Source: DTU013 sp964490975 (GTDB lineage: Bacteria > Bacillota > Clostridia > Acetivibrionales > DTU013). Taken from it: a DNA stretch of 64,000 nucleotides. Below, piece by piece: positions 35,218-43,858 of this stretch. Every line of letters begins with the position of its first letter. Positions within the stretch are counted from its first letter, which is position 1. The DNA lies in NCBI GenBank assembly GCA_964490975.1, contig CAZBEQ010000011.1:14644-78643 (forward strand), read 5' to 3'. Below the pieces are notes generated by a model, which worked only from the letters and a program-made list of their open reading frames with translations, made no database searches and was not told the origin of the DNA. The position numbers and the translations under genes are program-made.

Positions 35218-35994
35218 TCAAATATCTCCATCCTTGATATAGAAAAAGGTCTTGATAGGGGTAAGCTTGTAACGTACCGACATGATTATCTGTTCAGTAC
35301 TTCCAATAAATAAGACACACTTGTCTTTAAGCGCCTTGTTGAACTTATAATACATATCCGACTTAGCTTCTTCCGTAAAATAAATAAGAACATTCCTGCA
35401 TACGATCAAATCGCATTCCGATGGATAATGATCCTTAAGCAAATTGATCTTACTGAATTCCACACAGTTTTTAACTTCACTCTTTATAGTATAGATGTCC
35501 CCTGTCTTTATGAAATATTTATTAATATATTCTACAGGCAGCTTTTCCAGACTTTTTTCCGTATAATTGCCGGCTCTGGCCTTTCTTAGTGCTTCATCAT
35601 CTATATCTGTAGCTAAAATTTTTATACTGTTCAGCGGAACATGTTGATTCAATACCATAACAAGAGTATATGGCTCATCTCCTGTGGAACATGCTGTGCT
35701 CCATATCTTTAGCCTTTGTGTGCGTTTAAGCAGCATCGGCAGAATTTGATCCTTGAGAACTTCCCATTGCTCAGGGTTACGATAAAATTCCGAGACATTT
35801 ATTGTTAGATAATTGATAAATTCGTTATAAAGAATTTTATCTCTCTTTAATGCCTGTACATAATCTTCATATAGTTCATATGAGTTTTTCTTTATGAGAG
35901 AGTCTATTCTTCGCTTCATCTGTTTCTCTTTGTACAAGCTAAGGTTGATATCCGTCAATTTATATATTTCTAGCTTAAAGCCTTCATAATCCAT
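35218..35994 (-). CDS. cheR: CheR-type chemotaxis protein methyltransferase
   Basis: SAM-dependent glutamate methyltransferase for chemoreceptors, 258 aa. The N-terminal helical CheR domain (about 1-75) includes YKEKQMKRRIDSLIKK and FYRNPEQWEVL. The SAM site follows: LKIWSTACSTGDEPYTLVM. Later motifs are ILATDIDDEALRKARAG and LIVCRNVLIYFTEEAKSDM. The start at 35994 (MDYEGFKLEIYK) has GGGGAG 10 bases upstream; the longer reading adds a hydrophobic stretch outside the family. No other chemotaxis gene is nearby, so it is an orphan paired with dinB. Confidence 0.92.
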   Translation of the reverse strand: MDYEGFKLEIYKLTDINLSLYKEKQMKRRIDSLIKKNSYELYEDYVQALKRDKILYNEFINYLTINVSEFYRNPEQWEVLKDQILPMLLKRTQRLKIWSTACSTGDEPYTLVMVLNQHVPLNSIKILATDIDDEALRKARAGNYTEKSLEKLPVEYINKYFIKTGDIYTIKSEVKNCVEFSKINLLKDHYPSECDLIVCRNVLIYFTEEAKSDMYYKFNKALKDKCVLFIGSTEQIIMSVRYKLTPIKTFFYIKDGDI

Positions 35995-36087
35995 GACTGA
36001 TTTTCTCCCCAAAATTAAATATCCGGATTGATAAAATGCAAGACATAAGCCTTGCATTTTACAATCTGGTAATACTATTATACAATT

Positions 36088-38148
36088 TTAGTTTTTATCA
36101 TTCAATGCGCCAAGAGCGTTGCCTATGGTGTTAGCCAATTCTTCCTTATGTTCATTTGGTTCTGCCTCTTCGACAGCCGCCTTAACACTTGATTCATTAG
36201 CCTCTTCCTTTACATCATTTTCAGGTACTTTGGCATTAGGAGGATCAATAGGGCTGACCTCCTTTATGCTTAGGCTGATTTTTTTGGTTTCAACATTTAC
36301 TTCTACTATCTTTACTTCGACTTCCATTCCTATATGCAGAGCATCTCCGGGTTTTGCTATCCTCACATTGGATATCTGGGAAATATGAACAAGTCCGTCT
36401 ATTCCTTTTTCCAGTTCAATAAACGCTCCGAATGGAACCAATCTGACTACAGTGCCTTTTACTACATCGCCAACCTTATATTTTTCAGCTGCTTTGAACC
36501 ATGGATTGTCCTCCTGCTTTTTCATGGTCAAAGATATCTTCTTTTTATCTGCATCAAACTCAAGCACAGATACCTTAACTTTATCGCCGACCTTCAGAAC
36601 ATCGGAAGGATGCTTGATCTTTGTCCATGACATTTCAGATACATGTACCAATCCATCAACGCCGCCTATATCGATAAATGCGCCAAAATCCATCAGACTC
36701 TTTACTACGCCGTCATATTGCTTTCCTGTCTCGATATTGCCCCAGAACTGACCTGCCATCTGTTCCCTGTTCTCATTAAGGACTATCCTTCTTGAACCAA
36801 CAATTTTCCTCTTTTGCTTGTTGAATTCAACTATCTTGACAGTTACAGTCTGTCTTAAAAATTCGTTGAGATCCTTAACATACCTTTCAGATATCTGGGA
36901 GGCCGGAATAAATACCCTTACTCCCTTAACACTTGCAACAACACCGCCATTTGTGATCTCTACCACTTTACCTGTGACAGGAGTCTTGTTTTCATATGCC
37001 TGCTCTATATCATCGATGCTTTTCATTGAGTCGACCTTTTTCTTTGAAAGCATTACATTGCCTTCACCGTCATTTACTCTTACTATGAAAACTTCGATCT
37101 CTTCACCGATTTTTACGCTTGTCTCCGGTTTGAAATCCGGATCATCCGTATACTCATCAACAGGTATTATACCGTCGGATTTAAACCCAAGGTCTACGAA
37201 TATTTCGGCATTATTGTAGCCAATTATCCTGCCTTTGACAATCTCTCCGCTTCTGAGGGTCACAATCGAATTTTCGAATGCTTCCTCAAAGCTCATCTCA
37301 TTCTCCTGTTTATTTAATTCGTCCATTTTCTCAATAACCTCCTTGATAGTTCGTTCCGGTGTAGATGCTCCTGCTGTTATTCCCAGCGTATTTATTTTCT
37401 TTATATTTATCGGTGGCAAATCACCGTACGTCTCGATCAAATATGTCGTATCACAGTATTTTTTACTTATTTCATACAGCTTTTGTGTATTCGAACTGTT
37501 TTTACTTCCTATCACCAGCATCATATCAGACTGTATGGCTATTTTTTTTGTTTCTTCCTGTCTGCTAGTGGTCGCATTACATATTGTATCAAATTTAAAA
37601 ACGTTTTTGCATTTTTCTTTTAATTTTTCATGTATTGCTTCAAATTTTTCCTTAGTAATTGTAGTCTGAGCTACCAGACAACAACTTTTATCCGTCTGCG
37701 GAAAACTATCCATATCCTCTGGCTTATTTGCCATAAATGCTAAACCGCCGCACCATCCGTTTATACCCTTGACCTCCGGGTGCTCACTGTCACCAGCGAT
37801 TACTATGCAAAAGCCCTCATTGTGCTTTTGCTGCACAAGCCTTTGAATCTTTTTTACATATGGACAGGTCGCATCAACTACCTGTATATTATTCCTTTTG
37901 GTCTCCTCATATATGTCAGGAATGACACCATGAGCTCTTATGATGACCTTTGAGCCTGCAGGGATGCCTTTTATATCGGATATTACCTCAGCGCCCCTTT
38001 GCTTCAGATCATCAATGACCTGCTCATTATGGATGATCGGACCGAGAGTAAAGAACTTCTCACCATTATCCAACAATTCATAAGCTTTTTTAACTGCATT
38101 GTTAACTCCAAAGCAAAACCCTGCTGTTTCTGCCAGAATAATTTTCAC
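36088..38148 (-). CDS. ispH: IspH fused to ribosomal protein S1-like repeats
   Basis: 686 aa fusion. Residues 1-285 are 4-hydroxy-3-methylbut-2-enyl diphosphate reductase, the last step of the non-mevalonate isoprenoid path, with cluster cysteines Cys12, Cys95 and Cys190. Histidines lie in IIHN (40) and RAHG (73). After a short linker rich in Glu come four S1 RNA-binding domains (about 300-370, 385-455, 475-545, 560-630; e.g. GVVKSLMDFGAFIDIGGVDG). An acidic tail follows. The fusion is known in many Clostridia and serves as the S1 homologue there. The start overlaps the plsC stop (ATGA). No frameshift or stop interrupts the junction, so the fusion is real in this sequence. Confidence 0.97.
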   Translation of the reverse strand: MKIILAETAGFCFGVNNAVKKAYELLDNGEKFFTLGPIIHNEQVIDDLKQRGAEVISDIKGIPAGSKVIIRAHGVIPDIYEETKRNNIQVVDATCPYVKKIQRLVQQKHNEGFCIVIAGDSEHPEVKGINGWCGGLAFMANKPEDMDSFPQTDKSCCLVAQTTITKEKFEAIHEKLKEKCKNVFKFDTICNATTSRQEETKKIAIQSDMMLVIGSKNSSNTQKLYEISKKYCDTTYLIETYGDLPPINIKKINTLGITAGASTPERTIKEVIEKMDELNKQENEMSFEEAFENSIVTLRSGEIVKGRIIGYNNAEIFVDLGFKSDGIIPVDEYTDDPDFKPETSVKIGEEIEVFIVRVNDGEGNVMLSKKKVDSMKSIDDIEQAYENKTPVTGKVVEITNGGVVASVKGVRVFIPASQISERYVKDLNEFLRQTVTVKIVEFNKQKRKIVGSRRIVLNENREQMAGQFWGNIETGKQYDGVVKSLMDFGAFIDIGGVDGLVHVSEMSWTKIKHPSDVLKVGDKVKVSVLEFDADKKKISLTMKKQEDNPWFKAAEKYKVGDVVKGTVVRLVPFGAFIELEKGIDGLVHISQISNVRIAKPGDALHIGMEVEVKIVEVNVETKKISLSIKEVSPIDPPNAKVPENDVKEEANESSVKAAVEEAEPNEHKEELANTIGNALGALNDKN

Positions 38149-38732
38149 CTATAGGCCTCCGAAAGTGAATATACTCTTCTTAAAATATCTCTGCCCAATT
38201 CCTGCATATCTTGTTTTGATAATTTATTATCTGTATTTGTTATATAATACGGATCCCCATATATGACCTTCATTCTGCTGAATAACTTATAGCTGCCACA
38301 GACAGTTGCGGGTATTATTGGTACCCCCGCATTCACTGCTATCATTACGGCACCTGATTTGACCCTCATTGTTTCAATATTTGAAGGGTTGATCCTTGTT
38401 CCATGAGGAAATATACCAATCAGCTTATTGTCCTTAAGCAGTTTATACGCATTTTTAATTGAACCGACATCACCCATACCTCTTTTTACAGAAAATGCGC
38501 CCATTTTCCTCAGTACATAAGCTGAAATAGGATTCTTGAACAGTTCTTCCTTGGCCATCCAATGTATCCACCTATTTAATCGGTATCCCAGAAAGAACAT
38601 ATCCAAAAGCGTATTATGATTCGCACACAATAACGCTGGCCCTTCCTTTGGAACCTTATCAGCATTTATCACTTCAATCTTGAAAAAAAGCTTAAATAAT
38701 ATTTTTGTTAATAACCTGGCAATCATCCTCAT
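38145..38732 (-). CDS. plsC: 1-acyl-sn-glycerol-3-phosphate acyltransferase
   Basis: 195 aa membrane-associated acyltransferase that makes phosphatidic acid. The catalytic HX4D motif is ANHNTLLDMFF and the substrate site is FPHGTRINPS. The N-terminus is hydrophobic and basic. Start and stop both overlap neighbours in ATGA fashion (cmk upstream, ispH downstream), so cmk-plsC-ispH are translationally coupled, a common Firmicutes order. Confidence 0.93.
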   Translation of the reverse strand: MRMIARLLTKILFKLFFKIEVINADKVPKEGPALLCANHNTLLDMFFLGYRLNRWIHWMAKEELFKNPISAYVLRKMGAFSVKRGMGDVGSIKNAYKLLKDNKLIGIFPHGTRINPSNIETMRVKSGAVMIAVNAGVPIIPATVCGSYKLFSRMKVIYGDPYYITNTDNKLSKQDMQELGRDILRRVYSLSEAYR

Positions 38733-39412
38733 TTTTCGGTACCGTCTGTTCCACTTTTTTTGATCTGGTCCAGAATGATCCTTATCACTTCCTGTGGCTC
38801 AAGCCCTGTCGTATCTATTTCCAGTGCGTCAGAAGCTTTGGATAATGGTGCAAAAGCCCTCGAACTGTCATTATTGTCCCGGTATGCGATATCTTTTTTT
38901 ACTTCATCAAAATCAACTTCAGTCATGCCCTTCGAAAGCATTTCTTTATATCTTCTGTTTGCCCTTTCATCGAGGGAAGCTGTTAAAAAGAACTTGTAAT
39001 CAGCATCCGGCAGGACATATGTACCGATATCCCTGCCATCCATCACGACATCATTATTACGGGCAATATTTCTTTGCAATTCTACCATTTTTATCCGGAC
39101 AGCAGGTATAACTGCAACCTTTGATGCACCGATGGATACATCAGGTGTTCTGATAAAGCCTGTAACTTCATTTCCGTCAAGAAATATCCTTTGTTCATTA
39201 TCCTTGTATTCTATCTGAATGTCAATATATTTGACCAGTTCAGCCAGATGTTCTTCATCCAGAGTATCGATCCCCTGCCTTATCGCTTTAAGTGCTACAG
39301 TACGGTACATAGCACCGGTATCAAGGTATACGATCTCCAGTTCATGGGATATTGCTTTAGCGATAGTGCTTTTCCCAGCTCCAGCCGGTCCGTCTATTGC
39401 AATGTTGATCAT
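38729..39412 (-). CDS. cmk: Cytidylate kinase
   Basis: Phosphorylates CMP and dCMP, 227 aa. P-loop: IDGPAGAGKST (residues 5-15). YLDTGAMYRTVALKAI and MDGRDIGTYVLPDADYKFFL are diagnostic, and SLDERANRRYKEM is the lid. The start at 39412 (MINIAIDGP) is the normal family N-terminus, but its GGAGG lies about 15 bases upstream, an unusually long spacing. The upstream in-frame extension to 39493 would overlap aroH. Confidence 0.95.
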   Translation of the reverse strand: MINIAIDGPAGAGKSTIAKAISHELEIVYLDTGAMYRTVALKAIRQGIDTLDEEHLAELVKYIDIQIEYKDNEQRIFLDGNEVTGFIRTPDVSIGASKVAVIPAVRIKMVELQRNIARNNDVVMDGRDIGTYVLPDADYKFFLTASLDERANRRYKEMLSKGMTEVDFDEVKKDIAYRDNNDSSRAFAPLSKASDALEIDTTGLEPQEVIRIILDQIKKSGTDGTEK

Positions 39413-39437
39413 TGTTTGGAAGTCAGTCCTCCATTTG

Positions 39438-39803
39438 TTAGTTTTGTTCCGCAATATCAGGTCTAAGTCTTTTTGCTTCCCTGAGATACACATATTTTAG
39501 TTCATTATTATCCTTTTCAGTCTCAATATGCATCATTACTCTTATGCATTTTCTCAGACTTCCCGGAACATCCATCTCATATGTACACAGCATCGCGGTT
39601 TTTGTCCAACCTATCTGTCTGGCTGCTGTAGCGGGAAAAGCAGCATCGATATCGGATGTGACAGAAAATATGATACTGATTATGTCATCTTTTCTGATAT
39701 CGTTTTGTCTTGTCATTTCTTTTAAAAGCTCGATAGTTACTGAAAATATTTCTTCAGCAGTGTTTTCATTTATAGTAGTTGCTCCTCTTATAGCTCTGAC
39801 CAT
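39438..39803 (-). CDS. aroH: Chorismate mutase, AroH type
   Basis: 121 aa monofunctional chorismate mutase (chorismate to prephenate, for Phe/Tyr synthesis) of the trimeric AroH fold. Motifs: VRAIRGATTINENTAEEI (substrate Arg near residue 6), IIFSVTSDIDAAFPATAARQIGW, and LRKCIRVMMHIET. Followed by cmk after 25 bases, and preceded by a HutP-family gene with a 2-base gap. It is outside any other aromatic biosynthesis cluster. Confidence 0.95.
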   Translation of the reverse strand: MVRAIRGATTINENTAEEIFSVTIELLKEMTRQNDIRKDDIISIIFSVTSDIDAAFPATAARQIGWTKTAMLCTYEMDVPGSLRKCIRVMMHIETEKDNNELKYVYLREAKRLRPDIAEQN

Positions 39804-39805
39804 AA

Positions 39806-40231
39806 CTATACCACCCTGTGTCCCAGTCCAATGGCTACTTCGTTCAAATGCAACAACCCGATGCCGAAAAATATCGAAACACTTATATGATTCTTATAAC
39901 GTGCGATACCTATTTTACCACCGACATTGAGCCCAAGTGCCTTGGGCATTATTTGGGATAATGCTTCCCTTGTTGCTCCTGCGATTGCGCCCTCTTCTAC
40001 ATGGCACTCCTGGATTACGCCCTCTCTCTTTGAAGAAACCACTGCTCTTTCTATTATTTTCATTACGGAATTTATAAATTCTCCTCCGTAGTCGACAGCA
40101 GCAGTACGAATCCCGAGCTTTGCATATTCTATCTGCATCTGCTTTTCTTCAGCCCTGTCGTATGTAAGCGCAATTTTCATAGAAGCAGCGGCAATATCTC
40201 TGCTGCCGAATTCTCTGATGCTATCAGTCAT
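39806..40231 (-). CDS. HutP-family protein
   Basis: 141 aa. The C-terminal half matches the pattern of the HutP RNA-binding antiterminator family: REGVIQECHVEEGAIAGATR, ALGLNVGGKIGIARYK, and ISVSIFFGIGLLHLNEVAIG. The conserved region includes a histidine followed by a Glu/Gly-rich motif, similar to the metal-binding histidines of Bacillus HutP. The N-terminal half (IREFGSRDIAAASMKIALTYD) is helical. Start at 40231 has AAAGGA 8 bases upstream; an upstream in-frame extension is hydrophobic and unsupported. No histidine utilisation genes are near, so the ligand and target RNA are unknown. It directly precedes aroH. Confidence 0.75.
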   Translation of the reverse strand: MTDSIREFGSRDIAAASMKIALTYDRAEEKQMQIEYAKLGIRTAAVDYGGEFINSVMKIIERAVVSSKREGVIQECHVEEGAIAGATREALSQIMPKALGLNVGGKIGIARYKNHISVSIFFGIGLLHLNEVAIGLGHRVV

Positions 40232-40363
40232 TATTTTGATCCTTTCAAAAACTTCTTCGTATATTATATAAGAATAATAAAAAATGTACAATATTAATGT
40301 TTTTAACGCTTAATTACATTTTATCACCAATAAATCTCTGCAACAAACACAGCCGGCCTGAAA

Positions 40364-40858
40364 TTAACTCATAGCATTGACAGTCGCTATATGAACTATC
40401 CCTCCCGTTACAGCGAATGACCTTCCAAGCAGCTCTGTCAAGTTGCTGCTGACAGCACTTATCACTACATCGGCATGTATAAGCAGCCTGCTGGCATCTA
40501 ATTCAACAACATCGCCAGGCTTCAGGTCAAGTATTATAGTATCGTTTGAGAAATCGCAAATTTCATCACCATTTACCATTACCTTTATATCCGGACAATA
40601 CTCGATATTATTCAATTTCAGTTCAAGCTTACATGGTTCAAACAAGTATGTCTCATAACCCAATGGCTCACCATCAGCTGCTTCTTTGTTAAAGAGAGAC
40701 CTTATAGAAGGATATGTAAGTAAAGACTGTGCCAGTATGAGTAAAATGAACGAAGCAAGGAAGAGCCATTTCAGAAGTCGCTCTATTGTTTGAGCAACTT
40801 TAGTTTTTTTATTTCCTTGCGTCTGACTATCAGTGCTTTCATTCACTTTGGTATCCAT
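40364..40858 (-). CDS. Unknown single-pass membrane protein
   Basis: 164 aa, not recognised. A charged cytoplasmic N-terminus (residues 1-28, rich in Lys/Gln) precedes one hydrophobic segment (about 30-50: LLKWLFLASFILLILAQSLL). A soluble extracytoplasmic domain of about 110 residues follows, with two cysteines (EPCKLE, IEYCPDI). Predicted beta-rich (KVMVNGDEICDF, DVVELDASRLLI). GGAGAG precedes the ATG. It lies between the HutP-family gene and a flavoprotein gene, with gaps of 130 and 60 bases. It may be a leftover anchor of a larger complex; no function is assigned. Confidence 0.8.
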   Translation of the reverse strand: MDTKVNESTDSQTQGNKKTKVAQTIERLLKWLFLASFILLILAQSLLTYPSIRSLFNKEAADGEPLGYETYLFEPCKLELKLNNIEYCPDIKVMVNGDEICDFSNDTIILDLKPGDVVELDASRLLIHADVVISAVSSNLTELLGRSFAVTGGIVHIATVNAMS

Positions 40859-40918
40859 GTTATACTCTCCAAATATTTCTATTATCCTTAGTATGCACTT
40901 ACTCAGCAGTATAATACC

Positions 40919-42148
40919 TTAGCAGTTAGAACCAGCCAGATAGCCGGTAGAAAAGGCAATCGTCAGGTTGAAGCCTCCTGTATAGCCATCTACATCTATA
41001 ACCTCTCCTGCAAAATATAGTCCCTTGATCAGCTTTGATTCCATAGTAGACGGGTTGATCTCATCTGTACTTATTCCACCCGCAGTTACTATGGCTTCAC
41101 TTATAGGCCTTGAACCACTTATCTCAAGAGTCAGCCCTTTAAAAAGTTCAACAAGCTTTCTTCTTTCTGCTTTAGTTATCTGATTTACTGGTTTGTCCTC
41201 ATGTATCCCGGATAATTCGATGATTACAGGAATAAGCTTTTGAGGCAGCAAATCGTCAAGGCAGTTTTTGAATTGTTTTCTGGAGTATTTGTCAAAATCT
41301 CTTTGTATTCTTGCATCAAGAGTATCTTCTGTCAGAGCAGGCTTAAGATCAATCACAAGATAGACATCCTTGTAGCCATACTGCATTATATGCCTGCTGG
41401 CGCTCAAAATAACAGGGCCGGATACCCCGAAATGGGTAAATAGCATTTCTCCGAAATCAGTATAGATTTTCTTTTTCTTTTTATCCAGTATTGTGATCTC
41501 GATATTCTTAAGCGACAGTCCCTGTAGTTTGCCAACCCATTCATCGACCGCAAGAAGAGGAACCAGGGACGGTTTTAGCTCCGTCACTGAATGTCCAAGA
41601 TGCCTTGCTATTTTGTAGCCATCACCTGTAGAACCGGTGCCCGGATAGGAAACGCCGCCGGTTGCGAGTACTACTGAACTGCCCTCAACAAACCTTCCAT
41701 TTTTTAATTTAACACCTACAACCTCGCCATTCGATACTTCAATGGAATCGACAGAAGAATCATACCTGATCTCTGCGCCGTTATTTTTGACATACCTTAT
41801 CAGTACGTCTATTACATCCCTTGCATTATCTGAAACAGGAAAGACTCTTCCGCCTCTTTCGGTCTTTATTTCAAGTCCTTCTGAACGGAGAAAGCTCATC
41901 AGATCCTCGTTTGAAAATGTGTAAAAAGAGGAGTACAAAAAATTCCCGTTTCCGGGAATGTTCTGTATCAACCCTTCAATATCTGTGTCATTAGTAATGT
42001 TGCAGCGTCCCTTGCCTGATATTCTGAGCTTCTTGCCCGGCTTGTCGTTCTTTTCAAGTAAAATGACATCCAGTCCCCGTTCTGCCGCCCTGCCTGCTGC
42101 CATCATTCCTGCTGCCCCTGCTCCGATTATGATAGTTCTTTTACTCAA
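40919..42148 (-). CDS. FAD-dependent oxidoreductase of the HI0933/BaiN family
   Basis: 409 aa flavoprotein. The FAD-binding glycine motif is at the extreme N-terminus (IIGAGAAGMMAAGRAAERG). GKGRCNITND and LATGGVSYPGTGSTGDGY are family hallmarks. The C-terminal FAD site is GLYFAGEVIDVDGYTGGFN. The start is a TTG overlapping the RpiR stop; AGGAAGG lies 7 bases before it. The reaction is not established for most members. Co-transcribed with the RpiR-type regulator upstream. Confidence 0.9.
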   Translation of the reverse strand: MSKRTIIIGAGAAGMMAAGRAAERGLDVILLEKNDKPGKKLRISGKGRCNITNDTDIEGLIQNIPGNGNFLYSSFYTFSNEDLMSFLRSEGLEIKTERGGRVFPVSDNARDVIDVLIRYVKNNGAEIRYDSSVDSIEVSNGEVVGVKLKNGRFVEGSSVVLATGGVSYPGTGSTGDGYKIARHLGHSVTELKPSLVPLLAVDEWVGKLQGLSLKNIEITILDKKKKKIYTDFGEMLFTHFGVSGPVILSASRHIMQYGYKDVYLVIDLKPALTEDTLDARIQRDFDKYSRKQFKNCLDDLLPQKLIPVIIELSGIHEDKPVNQITKAERRKLVELFKGLTLEISGSRPISEAIVTAGGISTDEINPSTMESKLIKGLYFAGEVIDVDGYTGGFNLTIAFSTGYLAGSNC

Positions 42149-43041
42149 TAGTCCACCTTCCTGTGAGGCTCTACGATTTCGTATTTTTCGTAAACCTGAT
42201 ATTCATCCCAGATTTTTTCCAGCTTCTCAAATATATTGTAAACACTTTCCTTTTTCCTCATACCTAAAGCAACTATAAGGGCATTGATAACGCTTAAGGG
42301 AGCAACCAATGAATCTACGAAGGATGCCATATCACTTCTTGCAAAAACGCAATGATCGGCATTGATTGCAAGAGGCGACTCAGCACTGTCTGTTATGGCA
42401 ATTACCTTAGCACCTTGATTTTTTACAAACTGCATTGCTTTTGTAGTCCTCTTGGAATACCTTGGAAAGCTTATTCCAATTACAACATCGTCTTCTGATG
42501 CTCTGATTATCTGTTCAAACATTTCACTTACGCTTGTAGTGTGAACCAACCTCACATTGTCAAATATAAGATTGAAATAGAAGCCAAGGAAGCTTGCGAG
42601 CGGAGCAGAGCTCCTGACACCAAGAATATATATCTTTTTAGCATTCATTATGCACTCTACTATTGAATTAAATACATCATTATCTATCTCTTCCATTGTG
42701 ATTTTTATTTTTTCCATGTCTGACTGTAATACACTTTTAAGTATATTACATTCATTGATTCTGCTCGAAGATACTTCGATCCTTTGAATTGCAGTCAGTT
42801 TACTTTTTATCATTTCTTGCAGGACTTTTTGCATTTTGGGGTAGCCATCATAACCCAGGTCTATAGCAAACCTAACTACGGTAGATTCACTTACCCCTAC
42901 CACTTCTCCAAGCTTTGCTGCTGTCATGAATGCAGCCTTATCATAATGGTTTATTATGAACTCTGCAATAAGTTTCTGACCCTTGCTCATCTTTCCTTTG
43001 CTTTTTATTCTGTTGATCAGGTCATAAATTTTTGTTTCCAT
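42145..43041 (-). CDS. RpiR/MurR-family transcriptional regulator
   Basis: 298 aa. The N-terminal HTH_6 domain (about residues 1-78, AAKLGEVVGVSESTVVRFA) is followed by a SIS sugar-phosphate-binding domain (about 120-260; GVRSSAPLASFLGFY, IGISFPRYSKRTTKAM). GGAGGTTAA precedes the ATG. Such proteins usually sense phosphosugars; here no sugar genes are adjacent. The regulator overlaps the flavoprotein gene (ATGA-like), so that gene is part of its transcript. Confidence 0.92.
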   Translation of the reverse strand: METKIYDLINRIKSKGKMSKGQKLIAEFIINHYDKAAFMTAAKLGEVVGVSESTVVRFAIDLGYDGYPKMQKVLQEMIKSKLTAIQRIEVSSSRINECNILKSVLQSDMEKIKITMEEIDNDVFNSIVECIMNAKKIYILGVRSSAPLASFLGFYFNLIFDNVRLVHTTSVSEMFEQIIRASEDDVVIGISFPRYSKRTTKAMQFVKNQGAKVIAITDSAESPLAINADHCVFARSDMASFVDSLVAPLSVINALIVALGMRKKESVYNIFEKLEKIWDEYQVYEKYEIVEPHRKVDY

Positions 43042-43155
43042 TTAACCTCCGGATGACCATAATTATTCTTCAATTCAATATAACATTTTTGCAGGATAAA
43101 AATCAAGTGCTTGCAAATACTGATGATATTATGTCACAAATATAATGGAGGAATT

Positions 43156-43800
43156 ATGCTTCAGATCGATGATGCCGGAAGCGGAAGTTTTGTAGGAGGT
43201 ACCTGCATTGGCATTTACAGGCCTGAGACAAATGAATATTATTTTGATATAATCCCTGTCGAATTGTACAATAAAGAAAACTTTAAGAAAAAGATATACC
43301 TGGATGAAGTTGTTAACATAGCAGGCTACGCCATAAAAAGCCTTAAGCCTGCAAAGGGTGAGATGATAGAAATATGCAGAGGCTATATGTTTGACCACCT
43401 TAAGCTATGGCTTGAAAGCAACGGCTATTCGTGGTATTCAACACAGATCACCGGAAGAGTGCAGGAAATAGTAGAAAAGAACTATGAGCTGTATGCTGAA
43501 AGGCTTGGTCTGCCATGGCAGTATATAAAATATACAAAGTACCCATTCCATTTTCACAAACTGCTTAGATGGGTATATGCGGATTTTGACAACAGGATCA
43601 AGCTATGCAAGGTCGGATGGAAAAGCTGGCAAAAAATCGAAGGCACAGTTCCTGAAGTAACATGCGCAAGTATGTGCGCTTCCTCATTTAACTGTATGAA
43701 ATGCGGTAAATATATAAAGCCTGGCAGCGAAATAAAAGTTATCAGGTTTGTAAGCAACCGTGAAAACTATGTATATCTGCACAAAAACTGTGAAAGCTGA
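43156..43800 (+). CDS. Unknown protein with a C-terminal cysteine cluster
   Basis: 214 aa, function not recognised. Plus strand, divergent from rpiR. Start at 43156 (MLQIDDAGSG) has GGAGG immediately upstream. The N-terminal half (SFVGGTCIGIYRPETNEYYF) contains an RNase H-like or ribokinase-like alternation of strands and Gly; this is only an impression. The C-terminal third has CASMCASSFNCMKCGKYIKP, with a CxxC (NCMKC), and ends in YLHKNC. A zinc site is plausible. It is conserved-looking in codon use and not an obvious transferred gene. Confidence 0.8.
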   Translation: MLQIDDAGSGSFVGGTCIGIYRPETNEYYFDIIPVELYNKENFKKKIYLDEVVNIAGYAIKSLKPAKGEMIEICRGYMFDHLKLWLESNGYSWYSTQITGRVQEIVEKNYELYAERLGLPWQYIKYTKYPFHFHKLLRWVYADFDNRIKLCKVGWKSWQKIEGTVPEVTCASMCASSFNCMKCGKYIKPGSEIKVIRFVSNRENYVYLHKNCES

Positions 43801-43801
43801 A

Positions 43802-43853
43802 AGGGGACACTCCTCAACCTTGGAGCCCTGCTCCCAGTAGAGGTGTGTCCCCT
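43802..43853. terminator. Large palindrome between convergent genes (GGGGAC family)
   Basis: AGGGGACACTCCTC and GAGGTGTGTCCCCT pair over 13 of 14 positions, with an inner GGAG/CTCC hairpin. It begins 2 bases after the unknown gene's stop and ends 6 bases before the carboxyltransferase stop. Likely a terminator or intergenic repeat; the T-run is poor on both sides. Confidence 0.6.
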
Positions 43854-43858
43854 CTCCT

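Noticed and set aside
35216..35231. Longer dinB start
   Set aside because: The ATG at 35231 lies on its own ribosome site; GGAG is correctly spaced for the ATG at 35216.
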